64,000 bases of DNA from Jingweiarchaeum tengchongense. GTDB lineage: Archaea; Nanobdellota; Nanobdellia; Jingweiarchaeales; Jingweiarchaeaceae. Location: positions 7,110-71,109 of the forward strand of contig JAVZDD010000004.1 of NCBI GenBank assembly GCA_038874075.1, written 5' to 3'. Positions 16,648-25,289 of this stretch are shown here, in pieces; position 1 is the first letter of the stretch, and every line of letters starts with the position of its first letter. Under the pieces are notes generated by a model. That model did not search any database and was not told the origin of the DNA. It was given only the letters and a program-made list of their open reading frames with translations. A program made the position numbers and the translations under genes.

Positions 16648-17781
16648 TCAATTCTTACAAAAAGAAAATATAATCTCTTTGTATATCTCCTTTGCTTTCT
16701 GTATATCTGAAATTTTTATAAATTCATCCACAGTGTGTGCATTTTTTGCATTTCCTGGGCCAATTACAATACTGTCAATCTTAGCAGTTCTACTGAAAAT
16801 TTCGGCTTCGGTGTAGTAACTTACTCCAATTGGATTCGCATCCATTTTTAACTTTTTTAACACAGCAGAAACATTTTTTACAATATCTGATTTTTCGGGA
16901 GTGAAAAATGCAGGATGACTTGTTACAACATCTATTTCAGCTTTAAAATTTTTATTTTTATCTCTTAATTTTTTAATAATTTTTTCAAATTCATATTTTA
17001 CACCCATCAAGTTTTCTCCAGGAATTATTCTCCTATCAATTTCAATTTCACAATAATTCGGAACTACGTTTGACTTGGACCCACCTTTTATTATACCGAC
17101 ATTAAACGTTGGTTTTCCAAGAATGTAATGTGATTTATTTACTTTTTCATAAAATTTTCTAATTTCACGAATGAAATCAACTGCATTGTATATCGCATTA
17201 ACTCCATTCTCGGGTTTACTTGCATGTGCTGATTTTCCAAAAAATTTAATTAAGAACTGAATAACCCCTTTATGGCAGGAAACTATCTTTAAATTTGTTG
17301 GTTCAGTTATAATTGCATATTTAACATTTTTTAGGAATTTTCTTTTATTTTTTGCTAGACATATGGCACCTTCTGAAAGTGTTTCTTCATCACATGTAAA
17401 TACAAACACAAAACCTTTATCCAACTTTTCTTTTATCGCTTCCATACCAGCAATTATTGCTGCTGCCATTGCCCCCTTTACGTCGCAAGCACCTCTGCCA
17501 TAGAGTTTTTTACCTTTGATCTCTCCAAGTGGATTAAACTTCCAATTTTTCTTCTCACCGATAGGTACTGTATCCATATGTGCATTTAGCATAAGCACTG
17601 CATCCTTTGGTTTAGAAGAATATGCTATTACATTTTCTCTACCATTCACATTTTGAGTGTAAACAGAAAAACCTTCTTTCTCTAGAAAATTAGTAAGAAA
17701 TTTAACCATTTCTTTTTCATTACCTGGTGGGTTTTCAGTATTTATACTTATTAGTATTTTTGCAAGCGTCGTTGCATCCAT
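16648..17781 (-). CDS. M20-family metallopeptidase (ArgE/DapE/CPG2-like)
   Basis: Zinc peptidase or deacylase of the M20 family: SINTENPPGNEKEMV at the start, LMLNAHMDTVPIGE (His and Asp of the metal site), YGRGACDVKGAMAAAI (bridging Asp), FTCDEETLSEGA (catalytic Glu and metal Glu), GKSAHASKPENGVNAI (dimer-domain His) and VIGPGNAKNAHTVDEFI (last metal His). Substrates in the family range from N-acetylated amino acids to dipeptides. I cannot assign ArgE, DapE or LysK specifically, and no lysine or arginine synthesis genes flank it. Confidence 0.92.
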   Translation of the reverse strand: MDATTLAKILISINTENPPGNEKEMVKFLTNFLEKEGFSVYTQNVNGRENVIAYSSKPKDAVLMLNAHMDTVPIGEKKNWKFNPLGEIKGKKLYGRGACDVKGAMAAAIIAGMEAIKEKLDKGFVFVFTCDEETLSEGAICLAKNKRKFLKNVKYAIITEPTNLKIVSCHKGVIQFLIKFFGKSAHASKPENGVNAIYNAVDFIREIRKFYEKVNKSHYILGKPTFNVGIIKGGSKSNVVPNYCEIEIDRRIIPGENLMGVKYEFEKIIKKLRDKNKNFKAEIDVVTSHPAFFTPEKSDIVKNVSAVLKKLKMDANPIGVSYYTEAEIFSRTAKIDSIVIGPGNAKNAHTVDEFIKISDIQKAKEIYKEIIFSFCKN

Positions 17782-17908
17782 TTTTGAATATAGAATCTGA
17801 TAATTTAAGAAATTTATTCATAATCATGAAGTTTATTATTGATTTCTTCATTAATGAATCATGAATTTAAAAATATGTACGTAGTGAGGGTACTGATCAA
17901 CGAATCAA

Positions 17909-17923
17909 AAGTATTTAATACTT
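17909..17923 (+). promoter_or_regulatory. Inverted repeat / possible promoter of the ATP-cone gene
   Basis: AAGTATT-T-AATACTT is a perfect 7-bp inverted repeat with a one-base centre, ending 31 bases before the ATG at 17955. It may itself act as the TATA region or be an operator overlapping it. The sequence is A+T-only apart from single G and C in each arm, so chance is not excluded. Confidence 0.35.
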
Positions 17924-17954
17924 GATTTTTATTTTTTAGATTATTGTGATAAAG

Positions 17955-18212
17955 ATGAAAAAAATAATTGTCATAAAGCGAGATGGTAGTAGCGAAGTTT
18001 TCAAAAAAGAAAAAATTGTAAAAGCTTGCATCGCTGCAGGTGCAGATAAAAAAACAGCTAAGCAAATTGCAGATAAAGCAAGTAAAAAAGTATATAATAA
18101 AATAACTTCGCTCGCAGTAAGAGATCTGGTTTTGAGTCTTCTAAGACAAAAAAATCAAAAATGGGCTGAGAACTGGTTAAAATATGAGAAAGAGAAAGGA
18201 AAATCACCATAG
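17955..18212 (+). CDS. Stand-alone ATP-cone domain protein
   Basis: MKKIIVIKRDGSSEVFKKEKIVKACIAAGADKKTAKQIA is the start of an ATP-cone domain, the ATP/dATP sensor found in ribonucleotide reductases and in the regulator NrdR. Here it stands alone with no zinc ribbon or reductase, and the tail ends NWLKYEKEKGKSP. Stand-alone copies occur in several archaea with unknown function. I chose ATG 17955 over GTG 17946. An inverted repeat lies just upstream. Confidence 0.82.
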   Translation: MKKIIVIKRDGSSEVFKKEKIVKACIAAGADKKTAKQIADKASKKVYNKITSLAVRDLVLSLLRQKNQKWAENWLKYEKEKGKSP

Positions 18213-18249
18213 CGTCAAATTGATAACTTATGATTACTTCTAAATAATT

Positions 18250-19056
18250 ATGAAGTTTCGAGTTACATATGTACTAATTCTAGCAATGTTCATTGTATAT
18301 TTTCTTTCATTCACTTTGAAAACAAATGTTGAAAGTTTATATTTTAACCTCAATGAGTTTCTATCTGGAAGATATTACATCATAATTACTGCACTCTTTC
18401 TCCACCAAAATTTTTTTCATTTAATTTTGAATATATCACTTTTATATCTTTTTGGGACAACATGCGAAGAAATTTTAGGCATTAAAAAAACAATTTTTAC
18501 TTTTTTGTTCGTAGGTATAATAACTTTTTTTATAAGTGGATTAGTTTATGAAACAAATGCAAGATTTGTTGGGTGTTCTGGAGCTATTTTTGGAATTATG
18601 ACATTGGTTTTATTCATAAAACCGATAAAATATACAGTAGATTTTCCTTTCAAACTCATTTTTCAAGAGGGGAGAGAAATAGAAATTGGAATAAAAGAAG
18701 AAAAGTTCGACCTTAGCACAATTTGCTTGGATTATTTGATAATTACACTCATTGTTTTCACGATGATTATGCTGTATGGGATAATTCCAATAAAAAATGT
18801 TGCACATTTTGGACATGTTGTTGGTGTCATTTTAGGTTCTGCTTTCGGCCTTATCTGGAATCCCAAATTAAAAGAATATGCAATGAGAGCATCTACAATT
18901 TTATTTTATCTTCTCTTTATTTTCATAATTTTTTTCTTTGCACTCTATCTCATCACTTATTTTTTAGATATAAAACCAATTTATTCACCAATAAACTCAT
19001 TCCTATTTTCAACCATTAAATTTATTTCTGACTTTTTACAATCATTCTTTAAGTGA
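18250..19056 (+). CDS. Rhomboid-family intramembrane serine protease (copy 1)
   Basis: Multi-span membrane protein of 268 residues. The rhomboid core is clear: FLHQNFFHLILNISLLYLFG (first catalytic-domain loop and TM), FVGCSGAIFGIMTLVL (catalytic Ser in G-C-S-G) and NVAHFGHVVGVILGSAFG (catalytic His). A charged insertion (FQEGREIEIGIKEEKFDL) precedes the TM before the histidine. Rhomboids cleave transmembrane segments of other proteins. A second copy is at 30325, lacking this insert. It is separated by 37 bases from the ATP-cone gene. Confidence 0.92.
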   Translation: MKFRVTYVLILAMFIVYFLSFTLKTNVESLYFNLNEFLSGRYYIIITALFLHQNFFHLILNISLLYLFGTTCEEILGIKKTIFTFLFVGIITFFISGLVYETNARFVGCSGAIFGIMTLVLFIKPIKYTVDFPFKLIFQEGREIEIGIKEEKFDLSTICLDYLIITLIVFTMIMLYGIIPIKNVAHFGHVVGVILGSAFGLIWNPKLKEYAMRASTILFYLLFIFIIFFFALYLITYFLDIKPIYSPINSFLFSTIKFISDFLQSFFK

Positions 19057-19061
19057 CAATA

Positions 19062-19367
19062 ATGAGTTTGAAGGCATTGAACCTAATCAAGAAATTAATC
19101 TTTGAGTCAGCGAAAGAAAATAATTTTCATTTAACTGTTGATTTTGAACGTTATTTGCTTGAATTTTTTAGAAGTAGGTTTTCACTAATTGGCTCAGTAA
19201 ACTTTTGTGATGATCTGGAGAAAAAATTAAAGGAAATAAAAAAAGATCAACCTGAAATTTTGAAGAGAATGGTAAAAGAAGCAATGGAATTATATCAAAG
19301 AAGGACACCACTTATCATAGTTAAAAAGAAAAAGAAGAGGGCGAAAGAAGCCGTAGAAATCATTTAA
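19062..19367 (+). CDS. Small basic hypothetical protein
   Basis: About 101 residues, helical and strongly basic at the C-terminus (IIVKKKKKRAKEAVEII). I recognise no family. The ATG at 19062 lies six bases after the stop of the rhomboid gene; a GTG at 19053 overlapping that stop is a possible alternative. The 3' end overlaps the convergent HerA-type gene by eight bases. Confidence 0.6.
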   Translation: MSLKALNLIKKLIFESAKENNFHLTVDFERYLLEFFRSRFSLIGSVNFCDDLEKKLKEIKKDQPEILKRMVKEAMELYQRRTPLIIVKKKKKRAKEAVEII

Positions 19368-22300
19368 TCTTTATCTTGTTTTCTATGTCTTCTAAATAAT
19401 ATTTTACAAGCTCAAGCATTCCATGTCTTAGTTTTTCAGCTGCAAGTTCCAAACTTATTTTCATCTCCGAAACATCTCTCCTATCTTTTAATTCATCAAT
19501 CTTTTCCTTCAGTTCTAATATTTTTTTTCTATAAATCTGAATCTCATCAATCTTTTTATTTGGAATCGAATGTGGTGAATGGAGTAAGGGTCGAAATTTT
19601 ATGAAGTATGGGTTCGCATTATTATATTCTGGATTTTGTATCATACCAACCCCCGTCTTTAATTTTGGTATCATTTTAGCAAAGGCACCACCATACTTTT
19701 CTTTTATCCTGTTTATATCCCCTTCGTAATTTGTCCTGAACTGAATTTCAGTTTCAACATTAGCTCTTATTACTGCTTTAAAATCAGTTAGAACTTGCGA
19801 TGTAAGCAATAAACCGATTCCCCACTTTCTAAATTCCCTAACTGCTTTCTCGAGCATTAAGTATGCCTTTTTTCCACCATACTTTGGTAATAAGCGATGC
19901 ACTTCTTCAAGCACAATCAACAACTTTAATTTTTCACTTTCTTCTAGATCTGCTTCAAAAAATGAATTTAGAAATTTTTTTATAAATTCATCAAAATCTT
20001 CATTATTGAGTTCATTCAAACAGAATACTGTAATCCCACCTTGCCAATATCTTTCCATCTCTATCTTTGTATCTGCGTCTATTCTTATGATATCTGTTGC
20101 AAAATTCATTGGTTCCTTTAAACCAAATTCTTTATAGAGTCTTAACATGCTTTGTTCATCACACTTTGAGATAAACCCAGTCCATTGTTGTGTTGGATCG
20201 AGCACGATTACAGGTATTTTTAATTTAAGTAGTTCTTCAGCAATTATCATCGCAGTTACTGACTTTCCTGAACCGGTTGAACCTGCAAGTAGCATATGTT
20301 TCATTAATTCATTTACATCGATGTATGCGTTCTCTTTTGTGTTCAAAATTTTACCTAAGTATATACCTTTTTTAGGAATTTTTGAAAAATCTACCTCAAT
20401 CTTTTTTGGTTGGGCAATAAATTTTGTTTTCTCTATGAATTTTTTCTCAATTCCAAAGACGAACAATAAACTTGATAGAATTAAAATGAATATCACCAAA
20501 ATACCAATCCACTCAAAGCTTCTCTTTAATTTTATTTCGTCAGATAGCTTATTTATGTAGTCAATTATGGCCAATATTATTTTATCCGCGGACACATAGT
20601 CACCAAGTTCGATATACATGAGCGATTTATTTAAAAGAAATTCAATGTTTAACAAACTTGAATATAAGTTTGATTTCGGAAATAAATGAAGTTGGTCTAT
20701 TTCTTCTCTTAAATTTTTTATTTTATCTTTAATTGTATCGATTCTCTCCATATAGAATGGGCTCCTCGAGTTAAATTTTAATGGTATAATAGAACCACCT
20801 TCATCATAATCAATGTACAATAGATAATCATACATTCCTTCTTCCAAGTTCAGATTCAATATTATTTCCAAATTTTTATCCAGTATTGAAAAATTTTTTG
20901 AATAATTCAGACTTTCTATTCTTACATTTAGATGATGGATTGGAAGTCCGCACACATTTTCTAATATTATCTTTATCTCATTTGATTTGTTTGAAGATAT
21001 TAGGAAATTTGTCTTACTTATTTTCACACAATCTTTCTTGACAAATAAACTTGCACTTGCATTTATTTTTTGTTCATACATATAACTAGCTAATACTATA
21101 ACCTCGTATACACCAGGATCAATTTGCATCGGAATTAATATTGCTCTATCTAAACTTAGAAAATCTTCCACAAATACTGTTTCATTTGTTTTCTCAAATA
21201 CCTTTTCACCTTTTTTTATCTGATATTCTAAAAATACATTCGTTGCACCTTTTCCAAAATTTGTGATATTAACAATGAAATTTAGAAGACTCCCCACCCA
21301 AACAACATTATTCTTCAAATCAACAGAAATATTTAGGAAAGGTACTGCCCGATTTACAATCATTGTTGTATTTATTTTGTTACTGCTAACTGGATTGTTG
21401 GCTGAAACACCATTCGCCGTGACTGAAAAAGGATAATCTCCTATAATCGCATCTAATGGAATTACAAATCTAATTTGAAATGTTTCATTTGTATTCATTG
21501 TTATGTTTTTATAGATTGGATTTATCTGATACCATGAATTGTTTAGCCCACTTATTGATAAGTAAACATTACTTATATTACCATTATGCGCACTTACGAT
21601 TGCATTTGTATCATAGAAAGAAGCTTGCGTCAGTATTATTCTTGTTGGAAAATACAATGTCAATTGAGCTTGCGTAGGTTGGTATGGTTGTTGCGGTAAA
21701 TCATTAACTACATAGATTAATGTTGGGATCTCATTCCAATGTTGCAATGAATCTTTCGCATAGTATTTCCATGCATAAACTTTTCCAATTGTCCAATTTC
21801 CAGCACCTATCTTATAGCTTACACTATATGGCTCACTTGCATCTAATGTGATTGTATAATTCGTCCAGACTCCAGAATAGTTTGAACTGAAAATTACTTC
21901 TGTTAAGTTGATTGAATCATTCCACACCACATTACAAAAAACATCTTCATTATAGTATGGATTTCTATTTGGTATTTGTGTGATATTTGAATAAAATGGG
22001 GTATTTAAGTCTACCTTGAAATTAATTAAATTTGATGTTCCATTTAATATATCATCTTGACATATCACCCACAGTTTATACATTCCTTCTGATAAATTCG
22101 TGATGTTTATTATTCTAAAAGAACCATTGTTGACGATCGAATCATATACAATTTCATCATTCAAACCATACCAACAACTTAAGTTTGTTTTATAATTATC
22201 AATTGTTGTATAGTTTAGTATAACCCAATCTTTTCCGATAATCGTATTGTTCATCGGTTCTGTAATTAAAACTTCTGGATTTAAAATATCAATAAGCAAT

Positions 22301-22647
22301 TGATCACTCCAATTTGTTGAATTCCATTCATTCAATGTATTATTTACATAGACCATCGCCCTTATTTTGGTTGTTGAGTCTATTACCTTTGTTGAATTTG
22401 ACCAACCTGGCGTTGTATTAAATAAAATTATACTATCATTGTAGATTGAGTTAGAATAGTTCCAAGAGACAATGAATGAACTTAGATTACAACTTGCATT
22501 ACTTTCATTCCAAAAAGCATATACTTTAACTTGATTTTCAGCTACTCTCTCAATGCTAAAGTTATACCAGTAAGGTATAGCAAAGCATGCCGATACAAAT
22601 GGTAATAAAAGTACAAAGATAATCATGAACCTAAAATTTATTCTCAT
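19360..22647 (-). CDS. Large membrane-anchored HerA/FtsK-type ATPase with extracellular domains
   Basis: A 1095-residue protein with a signal peptide (FMIIFVLLLPFVSACFA), about 680 residues outside the cell, one transmembrane helix near 712-733 and a cytoplasmic ATPase. The outer part is rich in Asn-x-Ser/Thr sites and contains Ig-like/CARDB-like beta segments (for example FNISVDLKNNVVWVGSLLNF). The cytoplasmic part has a short HerA barrel (GIYLGKIL), Walker A GSTGSGKS at about 789-796, LDPTQQW, Walker B LLIVLEEVHRLL near 909, TSQ at about 950, and a C-terminal coiled coil. HerA-type enzymes pump DNA or power secretion/conjugation. This architecture suggests a surface machine coupling an extracellular adhesin-like domain to an intracellular motor (inference). 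Confidence 0.88.
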   Translation of the reverse strand: MRINFRFMIIFVLLLPFVSACFAIPYWYNFSIERVAENQVKVYAFWNESNASCNLSSFIVSWNYSNSIYNDSIILFNTTPGWSNSTKVIDSTTKIRAMVYVNNTLNEWNSTNWSDQLLIDILNPEVLITEPMNNTIIGKDWVILNYTTIDNYKTNLSCWYGLNDEIVYDSIVNNGSFRIINITNLSEGMYKLWVICQDDILNGTSNLINFKVDLNTPFYSNITQIPNRNPYYNEDVFCNVVWNDSINLTEVIFSSNYSGVWTNYTITLDASEPYSVSYKIGAGNWTIGKVYAWKYYAKDSLQHWNEIPTLIYVVNDLPQQPYQPTQAQLTLYFPTRIILTQASFYDTNAIVSAHNGNISNVYLSISGLNNSWYQINPIYKNITMNTNETFQIRFVIPLDAIIGDYPFSVTANGVSANNPVSSNKINTTMIVNRAVPFLNISVDLKNNVVWVGSLLNFIVNITNFGKGATNVFLEYQIKKGEKVFEKTNETVFVEDFLSLDRAILIPMQIDPGVYEVIVLASYMYEQKINASASLFVKKDCVKISKTNFLISSNKSNEIKIILENVCGLPIHHLNVRIESLNYSKNFSILDKNLEIILNLNLEEGMYDYLLYIDYDEGGSIIPLKFNSRSPFYMERIDTIKDKIKNLREEIDQLHLFPKSNLYSSLLNIEFLLNKSLMYIELGDYVSADKIILAIIDYINKLSDEIKLKRSFEWIGILVIFILILSSLLFVFGIEKKFIEKTKFIAQPKKIEVDFSKIPKKGIYLGKILNTKENAYIDVNELMKHMLLAGSTGSGKSVTAMIIAEELLKLKIPVIVLDPTQQWTGFISKCDEQSMLRLYKEFGLKEPMNFATDIIRIDADTKIEMERYWQGGITVFCLNELNNEDFDEFIKKFLNSFFEADLEESEKLKLLIVLEEVHRLLPKYGGKKAYLMLEKAVREFRKWGIGLLLTSQVLTDFKAVIRANVETEIQFRTNYEGDINRIKEKYGGAFAKMIPKLKTGVGMIQNPEYNNANPYFIKFRPLLHSPHSIPNKKIDEIQIYRKKILELKEKIDELKDRRDVSEMKISLELAAEKLRHGMLELVKYYLEDIENKIKIK

Positions 22648-22692
22648 TGTCTCTTAATAATATGAATTTGAATATTTTATATTTATTCAAAA

Positions 22693-22878
22693 TTACCTCA
22701 TTCTGATAATTGTAATACTACATATTTTGTCAAATGGTATTAATACTGAAGATTCTGCTGCCAGTATGACATAGTCATCTTTTATTGTTTTTAGTATACC
22801 GTTATGGACAGCGCCATCCAACGTCCCAATTTTTACAACCGAATTTTCAAAATTTTTTAAATCTTCAATGAATCCCAT
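22693..22878 (-). CDS. Small Sm-like (LSm) protein
   Basis: Sixty-one residues with the pattern of an Sm fold: helix FIEDLKNFENSVV, then KIGTLDGAVHNGILKTIKDDYVILA (Sm1-like strand with D-G and G), then IPFDKICSITII (Sm2-like). It lacks the exact archaeal SmAP signature, and is closer to short Lsm-like proteins of unknown ligand. It lies between the HerA-type gene and DUF763 on the same strand, with short spacers. Confidence 0.7.
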   Translation of the reverse strand: MGFIEDLKNFENSVVKIGTLDGAVHNGILKTIKDDYVILAAESSVLIPFDKICSITIIRMR

Positions 22879-22896
22879 TATTTTAAAATCAATTTT

Positions 22897-24015
22897 TTAA
22901 TTTATATCATTTATTAAGAAAGAATTCAATCTTTTTATTGCATCCAATTTCTCCCTTTTACCAATATTTGCCATTTTTATCGCATCTTCTAATACTTCTA
23001 TTGATTTATCGTATTGCTTTTTATTTATTTTATAAGGATATCCATCTTTTCCACCATGCGCAAAAGAATATTTAATGACACAGTCCTTCCAGCTTGCCTT
23101 AGCCCCATATATAAGATCAGAAATAAGCGCAAGCGCCCTAATTGTTTTTGGTCCAACTCCTTTGATCGCGATTAGTTCTTCATAATTTTTTGGCTGGATT
23201 TCATATACCTTTTTCAAAGTTTTAATTATCTCCTCACCTAAATCTTCTTTAATTATTTTATGTCTCATCGGCATTCTAAGTACTTCAACGTCATTCATGA
23301 ATTCATTCAATAATTTTTGTCTACCTAACAAATACTTTTTTAAATGCAGTGGATTATCATTTACGAGATCAACACAGGCATTTCTGCACTCTTCACTTTC
23401 TTTCGCAGTCATATTTAAAACATTTGTTTTTTTAATGTCACAAACTACAGCTGCGTGTGGTTCTTCAATGAGATTTTTTAACCCTTCAGATATCCAATGA
23501 TATCTCCTTGCATATTTGGTTTCAGTATCCATTCCTTGTTGGATGACTACCCATCCTCCATCTTCGCTTACGATGAAGCTGTGATGATATAATTGGAAAC
23601 CATCCTGTAATACAGCATTATCTACCTTAGCAACAATTCTACTTGTATATTTCAAATCTTCAATTTTTTTATCTGAAAAATTAAAAACCCCACCTATTTT
23701 TTCAATTTCATTTGCTACTTCCCTTGAAGCTTTTCCCTTACCACCCAAAATAGCAATTCCCATCTCAGTTCCAATACCCTCTTTCAATGCCCCAGTTGTG
23801 ACTGTAGTACAACCACTTGAATTCCAATCATATCCAGCCACACATGAAAGTGCTTGAAACCAGAAAGGATCAGCAATTCTTTTGAGGAATTCATTTTTTC
23901 CGTATTCAATCACAATTATTTCTACGATCTCCCTACAAAGTTTCACCATTCTATCGAACAACCACTTTGGGCACTTACCATCATGAAGAGGAAGTTCTGC
24001 AACGCCAGTTATCAT
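22897..24015 (-). CDS. DUF763 protein
   Basis: Starts MITGVAELPLHDGKCPKWLF and continues with AGYDWNSSGCTTVTTGALKEG, GMGIAILGGKGKASRE-like segment, LYHHSFIVSEDGGWVVIQQGM and KASWKDCVIKYSFAHGGKDGYPYKI, all hallmarks of DUF763. A helix-hairpin-helix-like ELIAIKGVGPKTIRALALI lies near residue 280, suggesting DNA contact. DUF763 proteins occur in archaea and some bacteria, often beside repair genes, but have no established activity. Length (372 aa) is normal. The end-joining operon lies just upstream on the same strand, separated by a tiny membrane-protein gene. Confidence 0.93.
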   Translation of the reverse strand: MITGVAELPLHDGKCPKWLFDRMVKLCREIVEIIVIEYGKNEFLKRIADPFWFQALSCVAGYDWNSSGCTTVTTGALKEGIGTEMGIAILGGKGKASREVANEIEKIGGVFNFSDKKIEDLKYTSRIVAKVDNAVLQDGFQLYHHSFIVSEDGGWVVIQQGMDTETKYARRYHWISEGLKNLIEEPHAAVVCDIKKTNVLNMTAKESEECRNACVDLVNDNPLHLKKYLLGRQKLLNEFMNDVEVLRMPMRHKIIKEDLGEEIIKTLKKVYEIQPKNYEELIAIKGVGPKTIRALALISDLIYGAKASWKDCVIKYSFAHGGKDGYPYKINKKQYDKSIEVLEDAIKMANIGKREKLDAIKRLNSFLINDIN

Positions 24016-24075
24016 AATTTAAGAAGAAAATTTTTTTCTTATAAGCCATTTCAGCAAACTTCCAATTTTCCATTA

Positions 24076-24162
24076 CTAAGGATTTACCCAAAGCATATAA
24101 AGTAATATTAATGCCAACATTGCTAATATAATGATAATAACCGCATACTGTGCTTTGCTCAT
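24076..24162 (-). CDS. Single-span micro-membrane protein, 28 aa
   Basis: Reading from ATG at 24162 the frame encodes MSKAQYAVIIIILAMLALIL and eight more residues ending LWVNP before TAG at 24078-24076. It is a short polar N-terminus, one uninterrupted hydrophobic helix and a short tail, as in genuine micro-membrane proteins. It lies alone in the 183-base gap between DUF763 and the last gene of the end-joining operon. Evidence is composition and position only. Confidence 0.4.
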   Translation of the reverse strand: MSKAQYAVIIIILAMLALILLYMLWVNP

Positions 24163-24198
24163 TTTAAATCAGAATTCTTACAAATTAATTAATTTTTC

Positions 24199-24603
24199 TT
24201 AAAATTTGAAATTAAATTTTTCTCTTGCAACATTCTCTAGTTTTATTATCTCACTTTTTTTAAAACCGATATAAACACCATTTTCTTTTCCACCGACCCA
24301 AGTTCTTGTTTTTTCGTTTTCTCCCAAGATCAAATTTAAAAATTTATGGAGAACAACAATACTTTCATCATTCAATTTAATTTTTAATCCATTTTTTATC
24401 CCATGTATACTTAAAAATTTTCCGTTATTCACAATGTGATTCAATGATTCATGCTCTATATCCAAATGTGTCACTCTCGCTAATGAAAAGCCCTTGACAT
24501 GAATGTAAACAGAAGCCCCATCCAAGCTTACTTTTTTGTTTTCCTTCTCTATGTAAACTTTAGCTTTTTTTAAACTCAACTTACCAATACCAGGACCAGT
24601 CAT
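24199..24603 (-). CDS. Unknown protein at the end of the Ku-ligase operon
   Basis: A 134-residue, mostly beta-strand soluble protein that I do not recognise (KAKVYIEKENKKVSLDGASVYIHVKG, then LARVTHLDIEHESLNHIVNN, then TWVGGKENGVYIGFKKSEI). I chose ATG 24603: it overlaps the upstream stop as ATGA and has GGTGGAG a few bases upstream. An in-frame ATG lies three codons earlier. Its tight coupling to the HhH/FeS gene, and through it to ligase and Ku, suggests a DNA-repair or nucleic-acid-binding role (inference from context). Confidence 0.7.
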   Translation of the reverse strand: MTGPGIGKLSLKKAKVYIEKENKKVSLDGASVYIHVKGFSLARVTHLDIEHESLNHIVNNGKFLSIHGIKNGLKIKLNDESIVVLHKFLNLILGENEKTRTWVGGKENGVYIGFKKSEIIKLENVAREKFNFKF

Positions 24604-25289
24604 TTTCTCCACCTGCAGAAGTCAATCACTTTACATAAATTACATTTTCCCTTTCTACATAAATCCTTACCAATTTTCAATAAAGAAGTTTCAAGATCAA
24701 TTGCATCATACCCAGGTAACCGATTTTTCTTCCATACTTCCTCAATTTCATCAAAACTACCTTCTTTGATAATCCCAAGATTTTTACCACTGATAATTGT
24801 AAACTTGCTTAACTCTAAATCTCTTATTTTCCAGACATATCTAAGTTCCCTTAGGAATATATTTATTGTAATATCACCTATCCCCTTCCCAAGCGCCTTT
24901 ATTTTATTTTTCAAATCTTCTGTGTTTGATGCGCTTTCACGTATTTTGTTTATATCACTATCATAATTTTTAACCAAATTTTTCATTACTTCAAGTAATT
25001 TATCCGCTGTTTTGAAATCATATCTTGTGTAACTTCCTTCATCAAGGATTTTCACTAACCCATTCCAGCCCGTTTCTATGATCTTTTCTGGACTTAATAC
25101 TTTATATTTCTTAAAGCAGAAATAGGTCTTGATTGCAGATTTCTCGTTAATTGGTGCACCAAACAAAATACTTGCAAGAAACCACTTAAAAATTTCATTC
25201 TTTTTTTCTAATTCTATACCTAATCTCTTTGAGTAACATGGGCCATACCAAGTTACAACTGATTGAATCAATTTCTTTATTTTTATCAT
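24600..25289 (-). CDS. HhH-GPD DNA-glycosylase-like protein with C-terminal cysteine cluster
   Basis: Residues 38-60 (LASILFGAPINEKSA) and 120-150 (IKALGKGIGDITINIFLREL) follow the endonuclease III/HhH-GPD fold, with the second segment a helix-hairpin-helix. The C-terminus has C-x4-C-x2-C-x5-C (CRKGKCNLCKVIDFC), close to the endonuclease III iron-sulfur loop (C-x6-C-x2-C-x5-C) but two residues shorter. No lysine nucleophile is obvious in the hairpin. It would be a base-excision-type or structure-binding DNA protein. It is coupled by a four-base ATGA overlap to the gene upstream and by the same to the gene downstream. Confidence 0.72.
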   Translation of the reverse strand: MIKIKKLIQSVVTWYGPCYSKRLGIELEKKNEIFKWFLASILFGAPINEKSAIKTYFCFKKYKVLSPEKIIETGWNGLVKILDEGSYTRYDFKTADKLLEVMKNLVKNYDSDINKIRESASNTEDLKNKIKALGKGIGDITINIFLRELRYVWKIRDLELSKFTIISGKNLGIIKEGSFDEIEEVWKKNRLPGYDAIDLETSLLKIGKDLCRKGKCNLCKVIDFCRWRK

